Origin: Patulibacter minatonensis DSM 18081
Lineage (GTDB): Bacteria; Actinomycetota; Thermoleophilia; Solirubrobacterales; Solirubrobacteraceae
NCBI RefSeq assembly: GCF_000519325.1
Contig: NZ_KI912613.1
Location: 5,216,239 to 5,280,238 of the forward strand
Direction of reading: 5' to 3'
Length of the DNA stretch: 64,000 bases
The first letter of the stretch is position 1. The number at the start of each line of letters is the position of its first letter. Positions 1 to 10,485 of the stretch are shown here, in pieces. The notes beneath the pieces are model-generated. The model searched no databases. It was not told the DNA's origin and saw only the letters and a list, made by a program, of their open reading frames with translations. The translations under genes were made by a program, and so were the position numbers.

Positions 1-1142
1 TCGCGCTCCAGCCGCGCGCCCGCCGGCCCGGCGGCCTCGCGGACGGCGACGGCGACGTCGTGCCACTCCAGCGCGAGCTCGTCGACGGCGGCCAGGAGCT
101 CGTCGGCGAGGGCCTCGGCCTCCGCCCGCGCGCTGCCGCCCTCGACGAGCACGACGTCGTCGAGCGTGGCGTCCGGCGCCGGCCCGTCGTCGTCGCCCCG
201 GGGCTCGAAGAGCCGGCGCTCGAGCCGGCCGCGACCGCCCTCGCCGCCGGGCGGCGCCAGCGCGACCTCGTGGGTGCGCAGCGCCGCGATCGCGACCTCC
301 CGGAGCTCGGGGGACCCCGCGGTCAGCGGCAGCGCCCCGGTCGAGCCCTGGGCCCGGCCCGCCGACTCGGAGGCCACCGCCCGCAGCTCGGCCACGACCT
401 CGCGGCGGGCGCTCGTGGCGACGCGGTCGTCCTCGTGCGGCAGCGAGACGACCACGTCGGCGGCCCGCGCCAGCGTCCGGACGAGGGCCAGCTGCGCGAA
501 GGTCAGGTCGTCGAAGCCGTAGAACGCGACCGGCCGGCCGGCCCAGAGGCCGGGCTCACCGGCGAGGCGCAGGCGGACCGCCCGCGCCTGCGCCGCCGGG
601 GACGGCAGCGGGTGCCCCTGTCCGTCGACGAGCCCCGCCGACGCGGAGGCGACCCCTTCGAGGACGGCCCGGAGGTCGTCGACCAGCTGGCCGTCGACGC
701 CGTGCTCGACCGGGTCGAGCCGCTGGAGGTCGTCGTGCAGCTGCTCCGGGCCGAACCCGCGCTCGGCGAGCTCCTCGAGCAGCCCGTCGAGCCGCCGCCG
801 GACCCCGGGCCGGTCGGCGGTGCGTCCCAGCGGCCGTCCGGGCGGGACGGCGGACAGGGCCGTGGCGAGGAGGCGCTCGCGGGCCAGCGGGCCCAGGGTG
901 GCGGCCGGGATCCCGACCGCGCGGCGGACGAGCTCCGTCAGCCGGGCCGACGTGCCGACGGTCACGCCCACGGCGACGCCGCCGGAGACCCGCAGGAGCT
1001 CGCGCCGGTAGCGGTCCGCGTCGGGCCCCGTAGGGACGACGAGGACCGGGGAGCGGTTCTCCGCTCCCCAGCGCCGGACGAGGCCGAGCACGACGCCCGC
1101 CTTGCTGGCGTTCGTCGGCCCGGTGACGAGCTGCAGGGTCAC
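1..1142 (-). CDS. AddB/RecB-like ATP-dependent helicase-nuclease family protein, N-terminal part (cut by window edge)
   Basis: A frame opening at GTG 1142 runs 380 codons without a stop and leaves the window at base 1. The N-terminus LVTGPTNASKAG sits where a Walker A motif is expected, but the lysine is not followed by Thr/Ser, as in the degenerate helicase half of AddB-type proteins. It is followed by LVVPTGPDADRYRREL and, later, by VAFYGFDDLT, both typical of AddB-like chains. The family acts in double-strand-break resection as a helicase-like subunit, usually with a C-terminal PD-(D/E)XK nuclease. That half would lie outside the window, so nuclease activity cannot be judged. It is downstream of and co-oriented with topB, about 100 bases away. 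No clear ribosome site precedes the GTG, so the exact start is uncertain. Confidence 0.6.
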   Translation of the reverse strand, partial: MTLQLVTGPTNASKAGVVLGLVRRWGAENRSPVLVVPTGPDADRYRRELLRVSGGVAVGVTVGTSARLTELVRRAVGIPAATLGPLARERLLATALSAVPPGRPLGRTADRPGVRRRLDGLLEELAERGFGPEQLHDDLQRLDPVEHGVDGQLVDDLRAVLEGVASASAGLVDGQGHPLPSPAAQARAVRLRLAGEPGLWAGRPVAFYGFDDLTFAQLALVRTLARAADVVVSLPHEDDRVATSARREVVAELRAVASESAGRAQGSTGALPLTAGSPELREVAIAALRTHEVALAPPGGEGGRGRLERRLFEPRGDDDGPAPDATLDDVVLVEGGSARAEAEALADELLAAVDELALEWHDVAVAVREAAGPAGARLER

Positions 1143-1239
1143 CCGTGGACCGTCTCAGGGCGCCCGGACGGCGTGCACGGCCCGTTGCGGCGGGCGTTCC
1201 GGGGGTGCACGACGTCGGACGCCACCCCCGGGACGCGGC

Positions 1240-3588
<2,349 letters not shown>

Positions 3589-3595
3589 GGGCGGC

Positions 3596-3601
3596 AGCGT
3601 A
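3596..3601 (-). promoter_or_regulatory. -10 hexamer for topB (leaderless type)
   Basis: On the minus strand TACGCT lies 7 bases before the GTG start of topB. No Shine-Dalgarno is visible, so transcription probably begins at or next to the start codon. Confidence 0.5.
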
Positions 3602-3669
3602 GCGGGGTCGCCACCCCGGCCTCTCCCCCCGTCCGTGCCGACTCCGCGCCGGACCTGTGACGAAGCTCC

Positions 3670-4845
3670 TCAGTGGCTGCAGGGGCCCGTCGACACGCGG
3701 ACGTCGCTCCGGGCGTCCTGGAGCGCCTTCGAGACGATCTCGTTCGGCACCGCGAAGCCGCGGCGCTGGCCGCCGCTCGTGGAGGAGGCGAAGACCGTCC
3801 CCACGACGCGCCCCCGACGGTCGACGAGCGGGCCGCCGCTGTTGCCCTGCTGGACGAGCCCGCGGAACGGCAGCACCCGCCGCCGGATCGGCCCGTTGCC
3901 GTAGGAGTCCTCGCCGCTGACCGTTTGGGCGGCGGCGATGCGGGCCGCCCGCGCCTTGAACGGGCCGGCGAGCGGGTACCCGAGGATGGCCGCGGACGTC
4001 CCGCTCTCCGGGTCCTCCACCACCCGCAGCGCCTCGGCGTCGAGCCCGGGAGCGGCGAGCACGGCGATGTCCTGCGCCCGGTCGGCGTAGACCGCGTGGG
4101 CCTCGACCCGCTGCCCCCCGACCTCGGCGATCACGTGGGTGTCGTCCTCCCCCGCGATCACGTGCTGGTTGGTGACGACGATGCCCGGGCGTGCCACCCA
4201 GCCGGTGCCCACGATGCCGACGCCGCAGGCGGAGCCCTCGATCCGGACGACGCCCTTGCGGCCGTCCGCGACGCCCGGTCGCTTCAGGATCTCCGGATCG
4301 GGGGCGTCGACGGCCGCGCGCGGACCGGCGAAGCCCGGCAGCGGATCGAAGCGGGAGAGCAGCGCCAGCGCGTCGTCGGCGGGCGGGAGCGTGGTGCGCA
4401 GCCGCTTGAGCACGGACGAGTGTCGGACCTCGGACCGCCACGACGCCGGGACACCGGGCGTCTGGAGGACCATCGCGGACACGAACCACGCCGCGATGAT
4501 CACGAGCGCCGCGGTGAAGACGGCGCCGAGAGCGGCGTCGAGCGCCCGGCCGACCCGGAACCCCCCGTGCTCGCCGGCGTTCAGGCGGATCCGGAGGAGG
4601 TCGCCGACCCGTTGCAGCCCGACGCCGAGGAGCACGCCGAGGACCGCCGCCCCGACGATCGCCGCCGCCGCGCCGTTCGGTCCGTCGGCACCACCCGAGA
4701 CGACCATCGGCGCCAGGCGGGCACCGGCGATCGCGCCGCCCATGAACCCGACGAAGCCGAGCGCGGAGGCGAGGAAGCCCTGCGTGGTGCCTCCCGCCGC
4801 GGCGAGCACCAGGATCACCACCAGTGCCCAGTCGAGGCCCGTCAC
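3670..4845 (-). CDS. marP: MarP-like membrane-anchored serine protease (CvpA domain + trypsin-like domain)
   Basis: 391 residues. Residues 1-125 are a CvpA/colicin-V-production-type membrane domain with about four hydrophobic helices. Residues 190-391 are a periplasmic trypsin-like domain with the triad His228 (VVTNQHVI), Asp259 (AQDIAVL) and Ser336 (QGNSGGPLV). This architecture is that of MarP (Rv3671c), an envelope protease needed for acid resistance in mycobacteria; its substrate here is unknown. One Cys (SACGVG) lies in the protease domain. The GTG start at 4845 has a TAGCCT hexamer 10 bases upstream. It is divergent from the penicillin-binding protein with only about 68 bases between starts, so the two may share a control region. 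Confidence 0.88.
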   Translation of the reverse strand: MTGLDWALVVILVLAAAGGTTQGFLASALGFVGFMGGAIAGARLAPMVVSGGADGPNGAAAAIVGAAVLGVLLGVGLQRVGDLLRIRLNAGEHGGFRVGRALDAALGAVFTAALVIIAAWFVSAMVLQTPGVPASWRSEVRHSSVLKRLRTTLPPADDALALLSRFDPLPGFAGPRAAVDAPDPEILKRPGVADGRKGVVRIEGSACGVGIVGTGWVARPGIVVTNQHVIAGEDDTHVIAEVGGQRVEAHAVYADRAQDIAVLAAPGLDAEALRVVEDPESGTSAAILGYPLAGPFKARAARIAAAQTVSGEDSYGNGPIRRRVLPFRGLVQQGNSGGPLVDRRGRVVGTVFASSTSGGQRRGFAVPNEIVSKALQDARSDVRVSTGPCSH

Positions 4846-4897
4846 GAGGGGATCCAGGCTACCCGGTCGATCGGGGAGCCGGGTGGCTACGCGTGAG

Positions 4898-4903
4898 TAG
4901 TAT
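4898..4903 (+). promoter_or_regulatory. Candidate -10 hexamer for the penicillin-binding protein gene
   Basis: TAGTAT lies 10 bases before ATG 4914 in the short divergent region shared with marP. The spacing predicts a near-leaderless transcript. Confidence 0.35.
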
Positions 4904-4913
4904 GGGCCGTCGC

Positions 4914-6803
4914 ATGGCCGACCCCGGACGCCGACGTCCTCCGCAGCGCCGGGCCCCCGGAGGGTCCGCGAGGCCGATGACGCCCGTGACGCGTGCGCAG
5001 CCGCGCCGCTCCGGTGGTCGGGGCGGCCGTCCCGCTCCGCGCCGCTCCCGCCGGCGCCTCGTGCCCGTGGTGGCCGCCGTCCTGCTGGTCGTCGCGGGCG
5101 TCGCGGCGTACCTGGTGCTGCACGCGCGCTCGGAGCGGGCGGCGGAGCGCGATCTCGCGAAGGCGTACGTCAAGGCGTGGACCGCGCAGGACTTCGGGGC
5201 GATGTACGACGACCTCGGCGGCGTCGCGAAGGGGCGCGCCACGAAGGAGCGCTTCACCGAGATCATGCGCGGCACGCTCACGACCGCGACCGCCAGGTCG
5301 GTCGGGGCGACGGAGCCGAAGCGCGACGGCGACGGCTTCACGGTGCGCGTCGCCGTGCACACGCGGCTCTTCGGGACGCTGCGCGGGACGGTGGAGCTCC
5401 CGCTCGAGGGCTCCGGCAAGAAGGCCGGGATCGACTGGACGCGGCGGATGGCCCTGCCGGGCCTGCGCACCGGCGAGACCCTGAGCCGCACGACCCAGAT
5501 GCCCGCGCGGGCCGACATCCTCGCCCGCGACGGCTCGACGGTCCTCGCCGGCGGCACGAACCGCACGTCGGACGTCCCGAACATCGCCTCCCAGGTCGTC
5601 GGGGTCCTCGGCACGGCGTCGAAGGAGGACGCCCCGGCCCTCCGGCGCCTCGGCGTCCCGGACGGGGCGAAGGTCGGGACCTCGGGCCTCGAGCGGCTCC
5701 TCAACCCCGAGCTCGTGGGCACCCCGGGCGGCACCCTGAGGGCGGGCGACCGCGTGCTCGCGAAGGTCGCGCCGAAGAAGGCGAAGGCCGTCCGCAGCTC
5801 GATCTCGATCGCGGTCGTCAAGGCCGCGGCGGCCGCCCAGGCCAACGCCCCGGACGTCAGCGGCACGACGGTGATCGACTCCCGGACGGGCGAGGTCCTC
5901 GGCTTCCAGGGCAGCGCCTGGTCCGCCCGTCAGCCCCCCGGGTCGACGATGAAGATCGTCACCGCCGCGGCCGCGCTCGAGGACGGCGTGGCGAAGACGA
6001 CGTCGACCTACCCGCGCGAGACCGAGGCCAAGGGCTTCAACGTCCAGAACTCCAACGGCGAGGTCTGCGGCGGCACGCTGGTGGAGTCGTTCGCGCACTC
6101 CTGCAACTCGGTCTTCGTCCCGCTCGGCGCGAAGCTCGGGGCGAAGCGCCTGGTCGAGATGGCGGAGAAGTTCGGCTTCAATAAGGCGACCCCGGGGCTC
6201 CCGGGCGCCGCGACCTCGACGATCCCCGAGGCGTCGCAGATGCAGCTGCCCGAGGTCGCCGCATCCGCGATCGGCCAGGGGCGCGTCGAGGCCACGAGCC
6301 TGCAGATCGCCCTGATGACCGCCACGATCGCCAACGACGGCCGCCAGCCGACGCTGACGTTCCTGCGCACGAGCAAGGCCGCGAAGACGCGCCGAGTGAT
6401 CAGCGCGAAGACCGCCGCGTCGATGCGGACCCTGATGAGCGCGGTGATCAGCAACGGCACCGGCGAGGACGCCCGGGTCGGGATCTCCGGCATCACGACG
6501 GCCGGCAAGACGGGCACGGCGGAGCTCGCCTCCACCCAGGGTGCCCAGTGCGACGCGGAGGCCGCCGCGAAGGCCGCCGCGGCGCAACCCGACTCGGTGA
6601 CCGACGCCCCCGAGCCCGTCTCCGCCTGCGGCAACGCCGACGGCAAGTCGACGACGGCGTGGATGTCAGCGTTCGCGCCGGTCACCCGCCGCAACGGCGT
6701 GGATCCGATCGCCGTCGGCGTGCTCCGGGCCCGGAACTTCCAGGGCGGCGCCACGGCCGCTCCGGTCGCGCGGCAGGTCCTGACCGCCGCGCTCGGCGGC
6801 TGA
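4914..6803 (+). CDS. Class B penicillin-binding protein (NTF2-like N-terminal domain + transpeptidase)
   Basis: 629 residues from ATG 4914. The order is a basic Pro/Arg-rich cytoplasmic tail, one membrane anchor (LVPVVAAVLLVVAGVAAYLVL), an NTF2/MecA_N-like domain, a PBP dimer-type region, and a D,D-transpeptidase. The transpeptidase motifs are all present: SxxK as STMK in PPGSTMKI (about residues 344-347), SxN as SCN in FAHSCNSVF (396-398), and KTG in AGKTGTAE (532-534). It cross-links peptidoglycan outside the membrane. An insert after KTG contains two Cys residues, a possible disulfide. The start is uncertain: ATG 4902 is in frame, but it overlaps a TAGTAT hexamer (4898-4903) that would serve as the -10 for ATG 4914. 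No ribosome site supports either. Confidence 0.9.
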   Translation: MADPGRRRPPQRRAPGGSARPMTPVTRAQPRRSGGRGGRPAPRRSRRRLVPVVAAVLLVVAGVAAYLVLHARSERAAERDLAKAYVKAWTAQDFGAMYDDLGGVAKGRATKERFTEIMRGTLTTATARSVGATEPKRDGDGFTVRVAVHTRLFGTLRGTVELPLEGSGKKAGIDWTRRMALPGLRTGETLSRTTQMPARADILARDGSTVLAGGTNRTSDVPNIASQVVGVLGTASKEDAPALRRLGVPDGAKVGTSGLERLLNPELVGTPGGTLRAGDRVLAKVAPKKAKAVRSSISIAVVKAAAAAQANAPDVSGTTVIDSRTGEVLGFQGSAWSARQPPGSTMKIVTAAAALEDGVAKTTSTYPRETEAKGFNVQNSNGEVCGGTLVESFAHSCNSVFVPLGAKLGAKRLVEMAEKFGFNKATPGLPGAATSTIPEASQMQLPEVAASAIGQGRVEATSLQIALMTATIANDGRQPTLTFLRTSKAAKTRRVISAKTAASMRTLMSAVISNGTGEDARVGISGITTAGKTGTAELASTQGAQCDAEAAAKAAAAQPDSVTDAPEPVSACGNADGKSTTAWMSAFAPVTRRNGVDPIAVGVLRARNFQGGATAAPVARQVLTAALGG

Positions 6804-6972
6804 CCGGCGGGCAGCCCCTCGCGCGGCGGGTCCTGACCGGCCACTGTCCCGCGTGGCAGTCGACTAGCGCGAAGGCCCGTGAGCGGTCCGTTCCCGCACG
6901 TCCCGCGACGCGCCCACGGCCGGCGACCTACGGGCCGCTGACCGCGGTCCACCGCCCGCGCCCCCGGAACGA

Positions 6973-7000
6973 CGACGGGGCGCCGGTGGGCGCCCCGTCG
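6973..7000. terminator. Perfect 12-bp hairpin between convergent genes
   Basis: Two perfect 12-base arms (6973-6984 and 6989-7000) flank a GGTG loop. It lies in the 238-base gap between the convergent penicillin-binding protein and lipoprotein genes and can serve both strands. No long T-run follows, as is common at this GC content. The rest of the gap shows nothing recognisable. Confidence 0.6.
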
Positions 7001-7041
7001 AGGAGACTGCTGCGTCGCCGGCCGCGGCCGGCGGGTGCGGA

Positions 7042-7734
7042 TCAGACGTCGAGGTCGACCTCGGCCTCGCCGCCGGTCGGCCCCTTGATGTGCAGGACGA
7101 GCGGCCGGTTCTCGAGGTTCGCCTGGGGGATCTTGAAGACCAGGAGCTCGGCGGCGGTGGTGCTCGAGCCGGCGGGGCTGTTGGCGAGCGGCTGGTAGCC
7201 GCTGCCGGTGCCCGTGGCGGCCGGGACGATCGCCTGGCGGTAGAGGAAGGGATTGCCCGGGTCCTTCGGGCTGACGGCCGCGATCGGGAGGTAGACGTGC
7301 TTCTCGGCCTGGGGGTCACCCTCGGTCCACTGCGAGTCCTTGATCTCGAACCCGCTGAGCGCCGCGGACTGCAGCGGCTTCTTCGTGTCGTTCGCGACCT
7401 GGATGAACACGCCGAAGTAGACCTCGTCGTCGAGCGGCTTCTTCGGGTTCTTCGTGAGCTTGAGGGCGTCCTGGGGGATGCCCTTCAGGTACTCGGAGTC
7501 CTCGGGATCGATCTTCTCCTGGTCACCTCGCGCGGAGAGGTTCTCGAAGTCGCCGGGGTTCAGCTGCCGGGAGACCTGGACCTGGTACTTCAGGTATGGG
7601 CCGTCCTTGGGGCCGACGGAGACGTAGACCGCCTCGGTCTCGGCGTGGGTGACCACGTCCTCTTTCTCGCCGCACGCCGTGAGGGCGGTGGACGCGAGGG
7701 CGACGGCAAGCAGAGGGAAGAGCCTGTTACGCAT
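7042..7734 (-). CDS. Predicted lipoprotein of unknown function
   Basis: 230 residues with a lipoprotein signal: MRNRLFPLLAVALASTALTAC ends in a lipobox (LTAC) with the modified Cys near residue 21. The mature part holds VYFGVFIQVANDTKKPLQ and a Gly/Asp-rich C-terminus ending EVDLDV. That resembles a small DUF4352/telomeric-repeat-like immunoglobulin-fold secreted domain, but I cannot name a family with confidence. It would be lipidated by the Lgt encoded at 16842-17603 and sit on the outer face of the membrane. ATG 7734 is preceded by TAGACT 8 bases upstream and no ribosome site. The next minus-strand gene upstream (SRPBCC) has its own promoter-like hexamer, so this is probably transcribed alone. 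Confidence 0.75.
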   Translation of the reverse strand: MRNRLFPLLAVALASTALTACGEKEDVVTHAETEAVYVSVGPKDGPYLKYQVQVSRQLNPGDFENLSARGDQEKIDPEDSEYLKGIPQDALKLTKNPKKPLDDEVYFGVFIQVANDTKKPLQSAALSGFEIKDSQWTEGDPQAEKHVYLPIAAVSPKDPGNPFLYRQAIVPAATGTGSGYQPLANSPAGSSTTAAELLVFKIPQANLENRPLVLHIKGPTGGEAEVDLDV

Positions 7735-7742
7735 CGGCGCGC

Positions 7743-7748
7743 AGTCTA
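7743..7748 (-). promoter_or_regulatory. -10 hexamer for the lipoprotein gene
   Basis: Minus-strand TAGACT lies 8 bases before ATG 7734 and belongs to the leaderless-type pattern seen across the window. Confidence 0.45.
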
Positions 7749-7757
7749 GTCGAGCGC

Positions 7758-8345
7758 TCAGCGCGCCGCGTGCGCGCGCGAACCGTCGACCGGGTCGGCG
7801 CTCGTGGCGAGCTCCTGCGGGAGCCGGAAGCCGGACGCCGGCTTGCGGGCGCCGCCCGCGATCCCCACCGGTGCGGAGCCCTCCGCGCCGTCCTCCAGGA
7901 TGGCCCGGAGGCGCTGCAGCCCCTTCTTCAGCGCGCGCTTGGCGACGCCCTTCTGCCCGGCGACGGCCTCCATGATGCCGTCGGACGGGAGCTGGGTCTC
8001 GGTCTCGATCGTCCACGTCAGCTTCGAGCCGTGGGCGCCCTCGTCGGTGATCGTGATCTCGGCGATCACGAGCGTGCGGTCGTACTTGCCGCCGCGGCCG
8101 ACCATCGCCATCCGGTACGGCGGCTCCATCTCCGTGAAGGTCACGTCGTAGTAGGAGAAGCGGTTGAAGCGGAGCTTCGCCTTGACGCGGACGCCGGCGC
8201 CGAGGCCGATCGAGTCCTCGCGCGTGAGGTGCCAGTCGGTCAGCTTGCCGTCCAGGAACCGCCGGTGGTTGGCGATGTCCGAGAGGAACGCGAAGACCTC
8301 CTCACGGGGACGGTCGATGCTGATCGTGCTGCTCACCGGATCCAC
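7758..8345 (-). CDS. SRPBCC-fold protein (polyketide-cyclase/START-like)
   Basis: 195 residues. The opening SSTISIDRPREEVFAFLSDIANHRRF is the classic beginning of an SRPBCC/START-like hydrophobic-ligand-binding domain. The body continues with a fast-alternating beta pattern (YYDVTFTEMEPPYRMAMVG; HGSKLTWTIETE) and the expected long C-terminal helix (KGVAKRALKKGLQRLRAIL). A Gly/Ala/Pro tail of about 45 residues follows the domain. Members bind lipids or aromatic ligands or act as small-molecule cyclases; the ligand here is unknown. The GTG at 8345 is favoured over an in-frame GTG at 8336 because TACACT lies exactly 7 bases before it. Confidence 0.8.
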   Translation of the reverse strand: MDPVSSTISIDRPREEVFAFLSDIANHRRFLDGKLTDWHLTREDSIGLGAGVRVKAKLRFNRFSYYDVTFTEMEPPYRMAMVGRGGKYDRTLVIAEITITDEGAHGSKLTWTIETETQLPSDGIMEAVAGQKGVAKRALKKGLQRLRAILEDGAEGSAPVGIAGGARKPASGFRLPQELATSADPVDGSRAHAAR

Positions 8346-8352
8346 GGGGCGA

Positions 8353-8358
8353 AGTGTA
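8353..8358 (-). promoter_or_regulatory. -10 hexamer for the SRPBCC gene
   Basis: Minus-strand TACACT lies 7 bases before GTG 8345. No Shine-Dalgarno is present. Confidence 0.5.
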
Positions 8359-8391
8359 GCCCCGCGGTGGCCGGTGGGACGCCTCTGTGGG

Positions 8392-8661
8392 TCAGGACCG
8401 CTCGGCGACCGGCGGCGTCAGGCGCTGGGCCCGGATCTCCTCGCCGTGGCGGACCGGGATCGAGGCGAGCGGGCGGTCCCGGCGGTACGGGACGCAGAGG
8501 GCGCAGATCGTGCGCTCGCGGGGGTAGCGGTAGACGACCTCGCCGACCAGCGGCGTGCGCTTGCAGCGGTCGCAGCGCAGGCGCTCGGCGTGGAGCGAGG
8601 AGACGGACCGCCGCAGCAGCTGGCGCTCGAGGTCGGCTTCGGAGATCGGCTGGCGGCGCAT
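8392..8661 (-). CDS. Small CxxC zinc-ribbon-like protein, unknown function
   Basis: 89 residues from ATG 8661. Two Cys pairs spaced like a zinc ribbon are visible: CDRC near residue 29 and CALC near residue 53, separated by a short beta-hairpin-like stretch (VGEVVYRYPRERTI). The N-terminus (MRRQPISEADLERQLLRR) is probably helical. I do not recognise the family; proteins of this size in actinobacteria are usually annotated hypothetical. It is divergent from the parA-like gene with 67 bases between start codons, so the two may be co-regulated. Its own start lacks both a clear ribosome site and a TANNNT hexamer. Confidence 0.6.
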   Translation of the reverse strand: MRRQPISEADLERQLLRRSVSSLHAERLRCDRCKRTPLVGEVVYRYPRERTICALCVPYRRDRPLASIPVRHGEEIRAQRLTPPVAERS

Positions 8662-8716
8662 GTCGTCACCCCGTTCGCCCCCGGTTCCCCGGCTCCTCCC
8701 CCGCCGGACCCCCGCA

Positions 8717-8722
8717 TACACT
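8717..8722 (+). promoter_or_regulatory. -10 hexamer for the parA-like gene
   Basis: TACACT lies 6 bases before ATG 8729. The same hexamer is used by the SRPBCC gene. Confidence 0.5.
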
Positions 8723-8728
8723 CCGCGC

Positions 8729-9517
8729 ATGGCCCACCGGATCGCCGTGCTGTCCCAGAAGGGCGGCACCGGGAAGACGACCACCGTCCGCACCCTCGCC
8801 GACGCCTTCCGTCGCGGCGGGCTCCGCGTCCTCGTGATCGACCTCGACCCGCAGGGCAACCTCTCGGACTACTTCGACGTCCCACCGGACGCGACGCCGA
8901 CGATCGCCGAGGTCCTGACCGGGCGTGCGACGGCCGCCGACGCGATCCACGACGGGATCATCCCGGCCAACCTCCAGCTCGCCGAGGCCGAGCTCGCCCT
9001 GGCCGGGAAGATGGGCCGGGAGCTGATCCTCCGCAAGGTCCTCCGCGGTGCCGACGACGACGTCGACGTCGTGCTGCTGGACTGCCCGCCGAACCTCGGC
9101 CTCCTGACGGTCAACGCGCTCGTCGCGGCCACCCACGCGCTGATCGCGTGCGAGGCCCAGTACTTCGCGCTCCAGGGCGTCGAGCAGGCGCTGCAGGTGA
9201 TCGAGCTGGCCACCGACGGCCTGAACCCCGACCTCGAGTTCCTGGGCGCCGTCGTGACGAAGGCCGACCTGCGCACGGTCCACTCGCGCGAGGCCGTGGT
9301 CGCGCTGCGGGAGGCCCACCCCGGCAAGGTCTTCGACGCGGTCGTCCGGCACTCGATCGCGTACGCCGAGTCGTCGGAGCGCGGCGTGTCGATCCTCGAC
9401 CACCGCCCGGGGCTCGGGGTCGACTACCTCGACCTCGCGGGCCAGATCGCCGCCGCGCTGGGCGAGGCCCCGGCGAAGCGCAAGCTCGGCACGCTGGCGA
9501 AGGCCGCCCGCGCCTGA
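8729..9517 (+). CDS. ParA/Soj-family ATPase (orphan)
   Basis: 262 residues. It has a deviant Walker A KGGTGKTT (about residues 10-17), a switch I/A' region VLVIDLDPQGNLSDYF, and Walker B VVLLDCPPNLGLLT. This makes it a ParA/Soj-type dynamic ATPase that binds DNA non-specifically when ATP-bound and positions cargo. No parB, smc or rRNA-methyltransferase gsb/rsmG neighbours are present, so it is probably not the chromosomal partition ParA of the oriC region. The cargo could be another complex; this is inference. Its C-terminus is basic (KRKLGTLAKAARA). The start is fixed by TACACT 6 bases upstream; frames opening earlier run through the divergent neighbour. Confidence 0.88.
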   Translation: MAHRIAVLSQKGGTGKTTTVRTLADAFRRGGLRVLVIDLDPQGNLSDYFDVPPDATPTIAEVLTGRATAADAIHDGIIPANLQLAEAELALAGKMGRELILRKVLRGADDDVDVVLLDCPPNLGLLTVNALVAATHALIACEAQYFALQGVEQALQVIELATDGLNPDLEFLGAVVTKADLRTVHSREAVVALREAHPGKVFDAVVRHSIAYAESSERGVSILDHRPGLGVDYLDLAGQIAAALGEAPAKRKLGTLAKAARA

Positions 9518-9532
9518 GCCCGGGCGGCGGGG

Positions 9533-10402
9533 TCAGTCGCCGACGACGACGGCGACTCGGGCGCCCTCGCCCACGAACGGCGCGTGCAGCACCGTCGCCC
9601 AGCCGGCGGCGCGCTCGCGCGCCTGCTCGAGCACCGCGGGCGCGTCGGCGCTGCTCGTCCAGAGCATCACCGTCGGCCCGGCGCCGGACACGGTCGCCCC
9701 GATCGCGCCGAGGCTCGTCGCGTCGTCGATCAGCTCGGACGAACGCGGGAACAGCGCGGCGCGGTGCGGCTGGTGCAGGACGTCCTGGAGGCTGTGGGCG
9801 ACGATGTCGAGGTCGCCACGCTCGAGGCCGATGGCGAGCGCCGCCCCCCACGCGACGTTCTTGGTGGCGTCCTCCAGCGGGACGTGCTGGGGCAGCACGG
9901 CGCGGGCGGCGGCGGTGCGCACGGCCTCGTGCGGGACGACGAAGACGGCCTCGAGCCCCTCGGGCGGCGCGATCCGGACGCACCAGCCGCCGTCCGTCAG
10001 CACGATGCCGCCGTAGAGCGCGGCGGAGACGTTGTCCGGGTGCCCCTCGACGTCGACGGCGAGCGGCAGGAGGGCGTCGGGTTCGGTGCTGCCACCGTCG
10101 AGCGCCGCGGCGGCGGCGAGGCCGGCGACGATCGCCGTCGCGCTCGAGCCGAGGCCGCCGGCCAGCGGGATCTCGGTCCGCACGCGGAAGGTCACGCCGT
10201 CGGCGGACCGCAGGCGCTCGAAGGCCTGGACGATGACGTTGTCGCGCCCCGTCGAGAGCGGGAGGTCGTGCTCGACCGCGAACGTGCCGGTCTCCTCGAC
10301 CTCGACGTGCAGCCACAGTCCGAGCGCCGCGGCCATGCAGTCGAAGCCCGGGCCGAGGTTGGCGCTCGAGGCGGGGACGGAGACGGAGACGGTGCGACCC
10401 AT
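9533..10402 (-). CDS. thrB: Homoserine kinase
   Basis: 289 residues. This GHMP-family kinase phosphorylates homoserine to O-phosphohomoserine, the step between Hom and ThrC. Strand 1 is SVSVPASSANLGPGFD, and the GHMP phosphate-binding loop is PLAGGLGSSATAIVAGL (near 85-100). The third GHMP motif (IGATVSGAGPTVMLW) lies near 240. It is separated from hom-thrC (11557-13910) by a deacetylase gene on the other strand, so the threonine pathway is not one operon here. It ends 15 bases from the convergent parA-like gene. An upstream in-frame extension to 10639 is ignored because it overlaps the divergent gene. Confidence 0.93.
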   Translation of the reverse strand: MGRTVSVSVPASSANLGPGFDCMAAALGLWLHVEVEETGTFAVEHDLPLSTGRDNVIVQAFERLRSADGVTFRVRTEIPLAGGLGSSATAIVAGLAAAAALDGGSTEPDALLPLAVDVEGHPDNVSAALYGGIVLTDGGWCVRIAPPEGLEAVFVVPHEAVRTAAARAVLPQHVPLEDATKNVAWGAALAIGLERGDLDIVAHSLQDVLHQPHRAALFPRSSELIDDATSLGAIGATVSGAGPTVMLWTSSADAPAVLEQARERAAGWATVLHAPFVGEGARVAVVVGD

Positions 10403-10485
10403 GCCAGGCCTACCGTACCCGAGTGGCCCGGGAGACAAGCGGGCCGGGGCCGCGCTCCGGGGGACCCGTGTGGCAGGCTGGGCGC

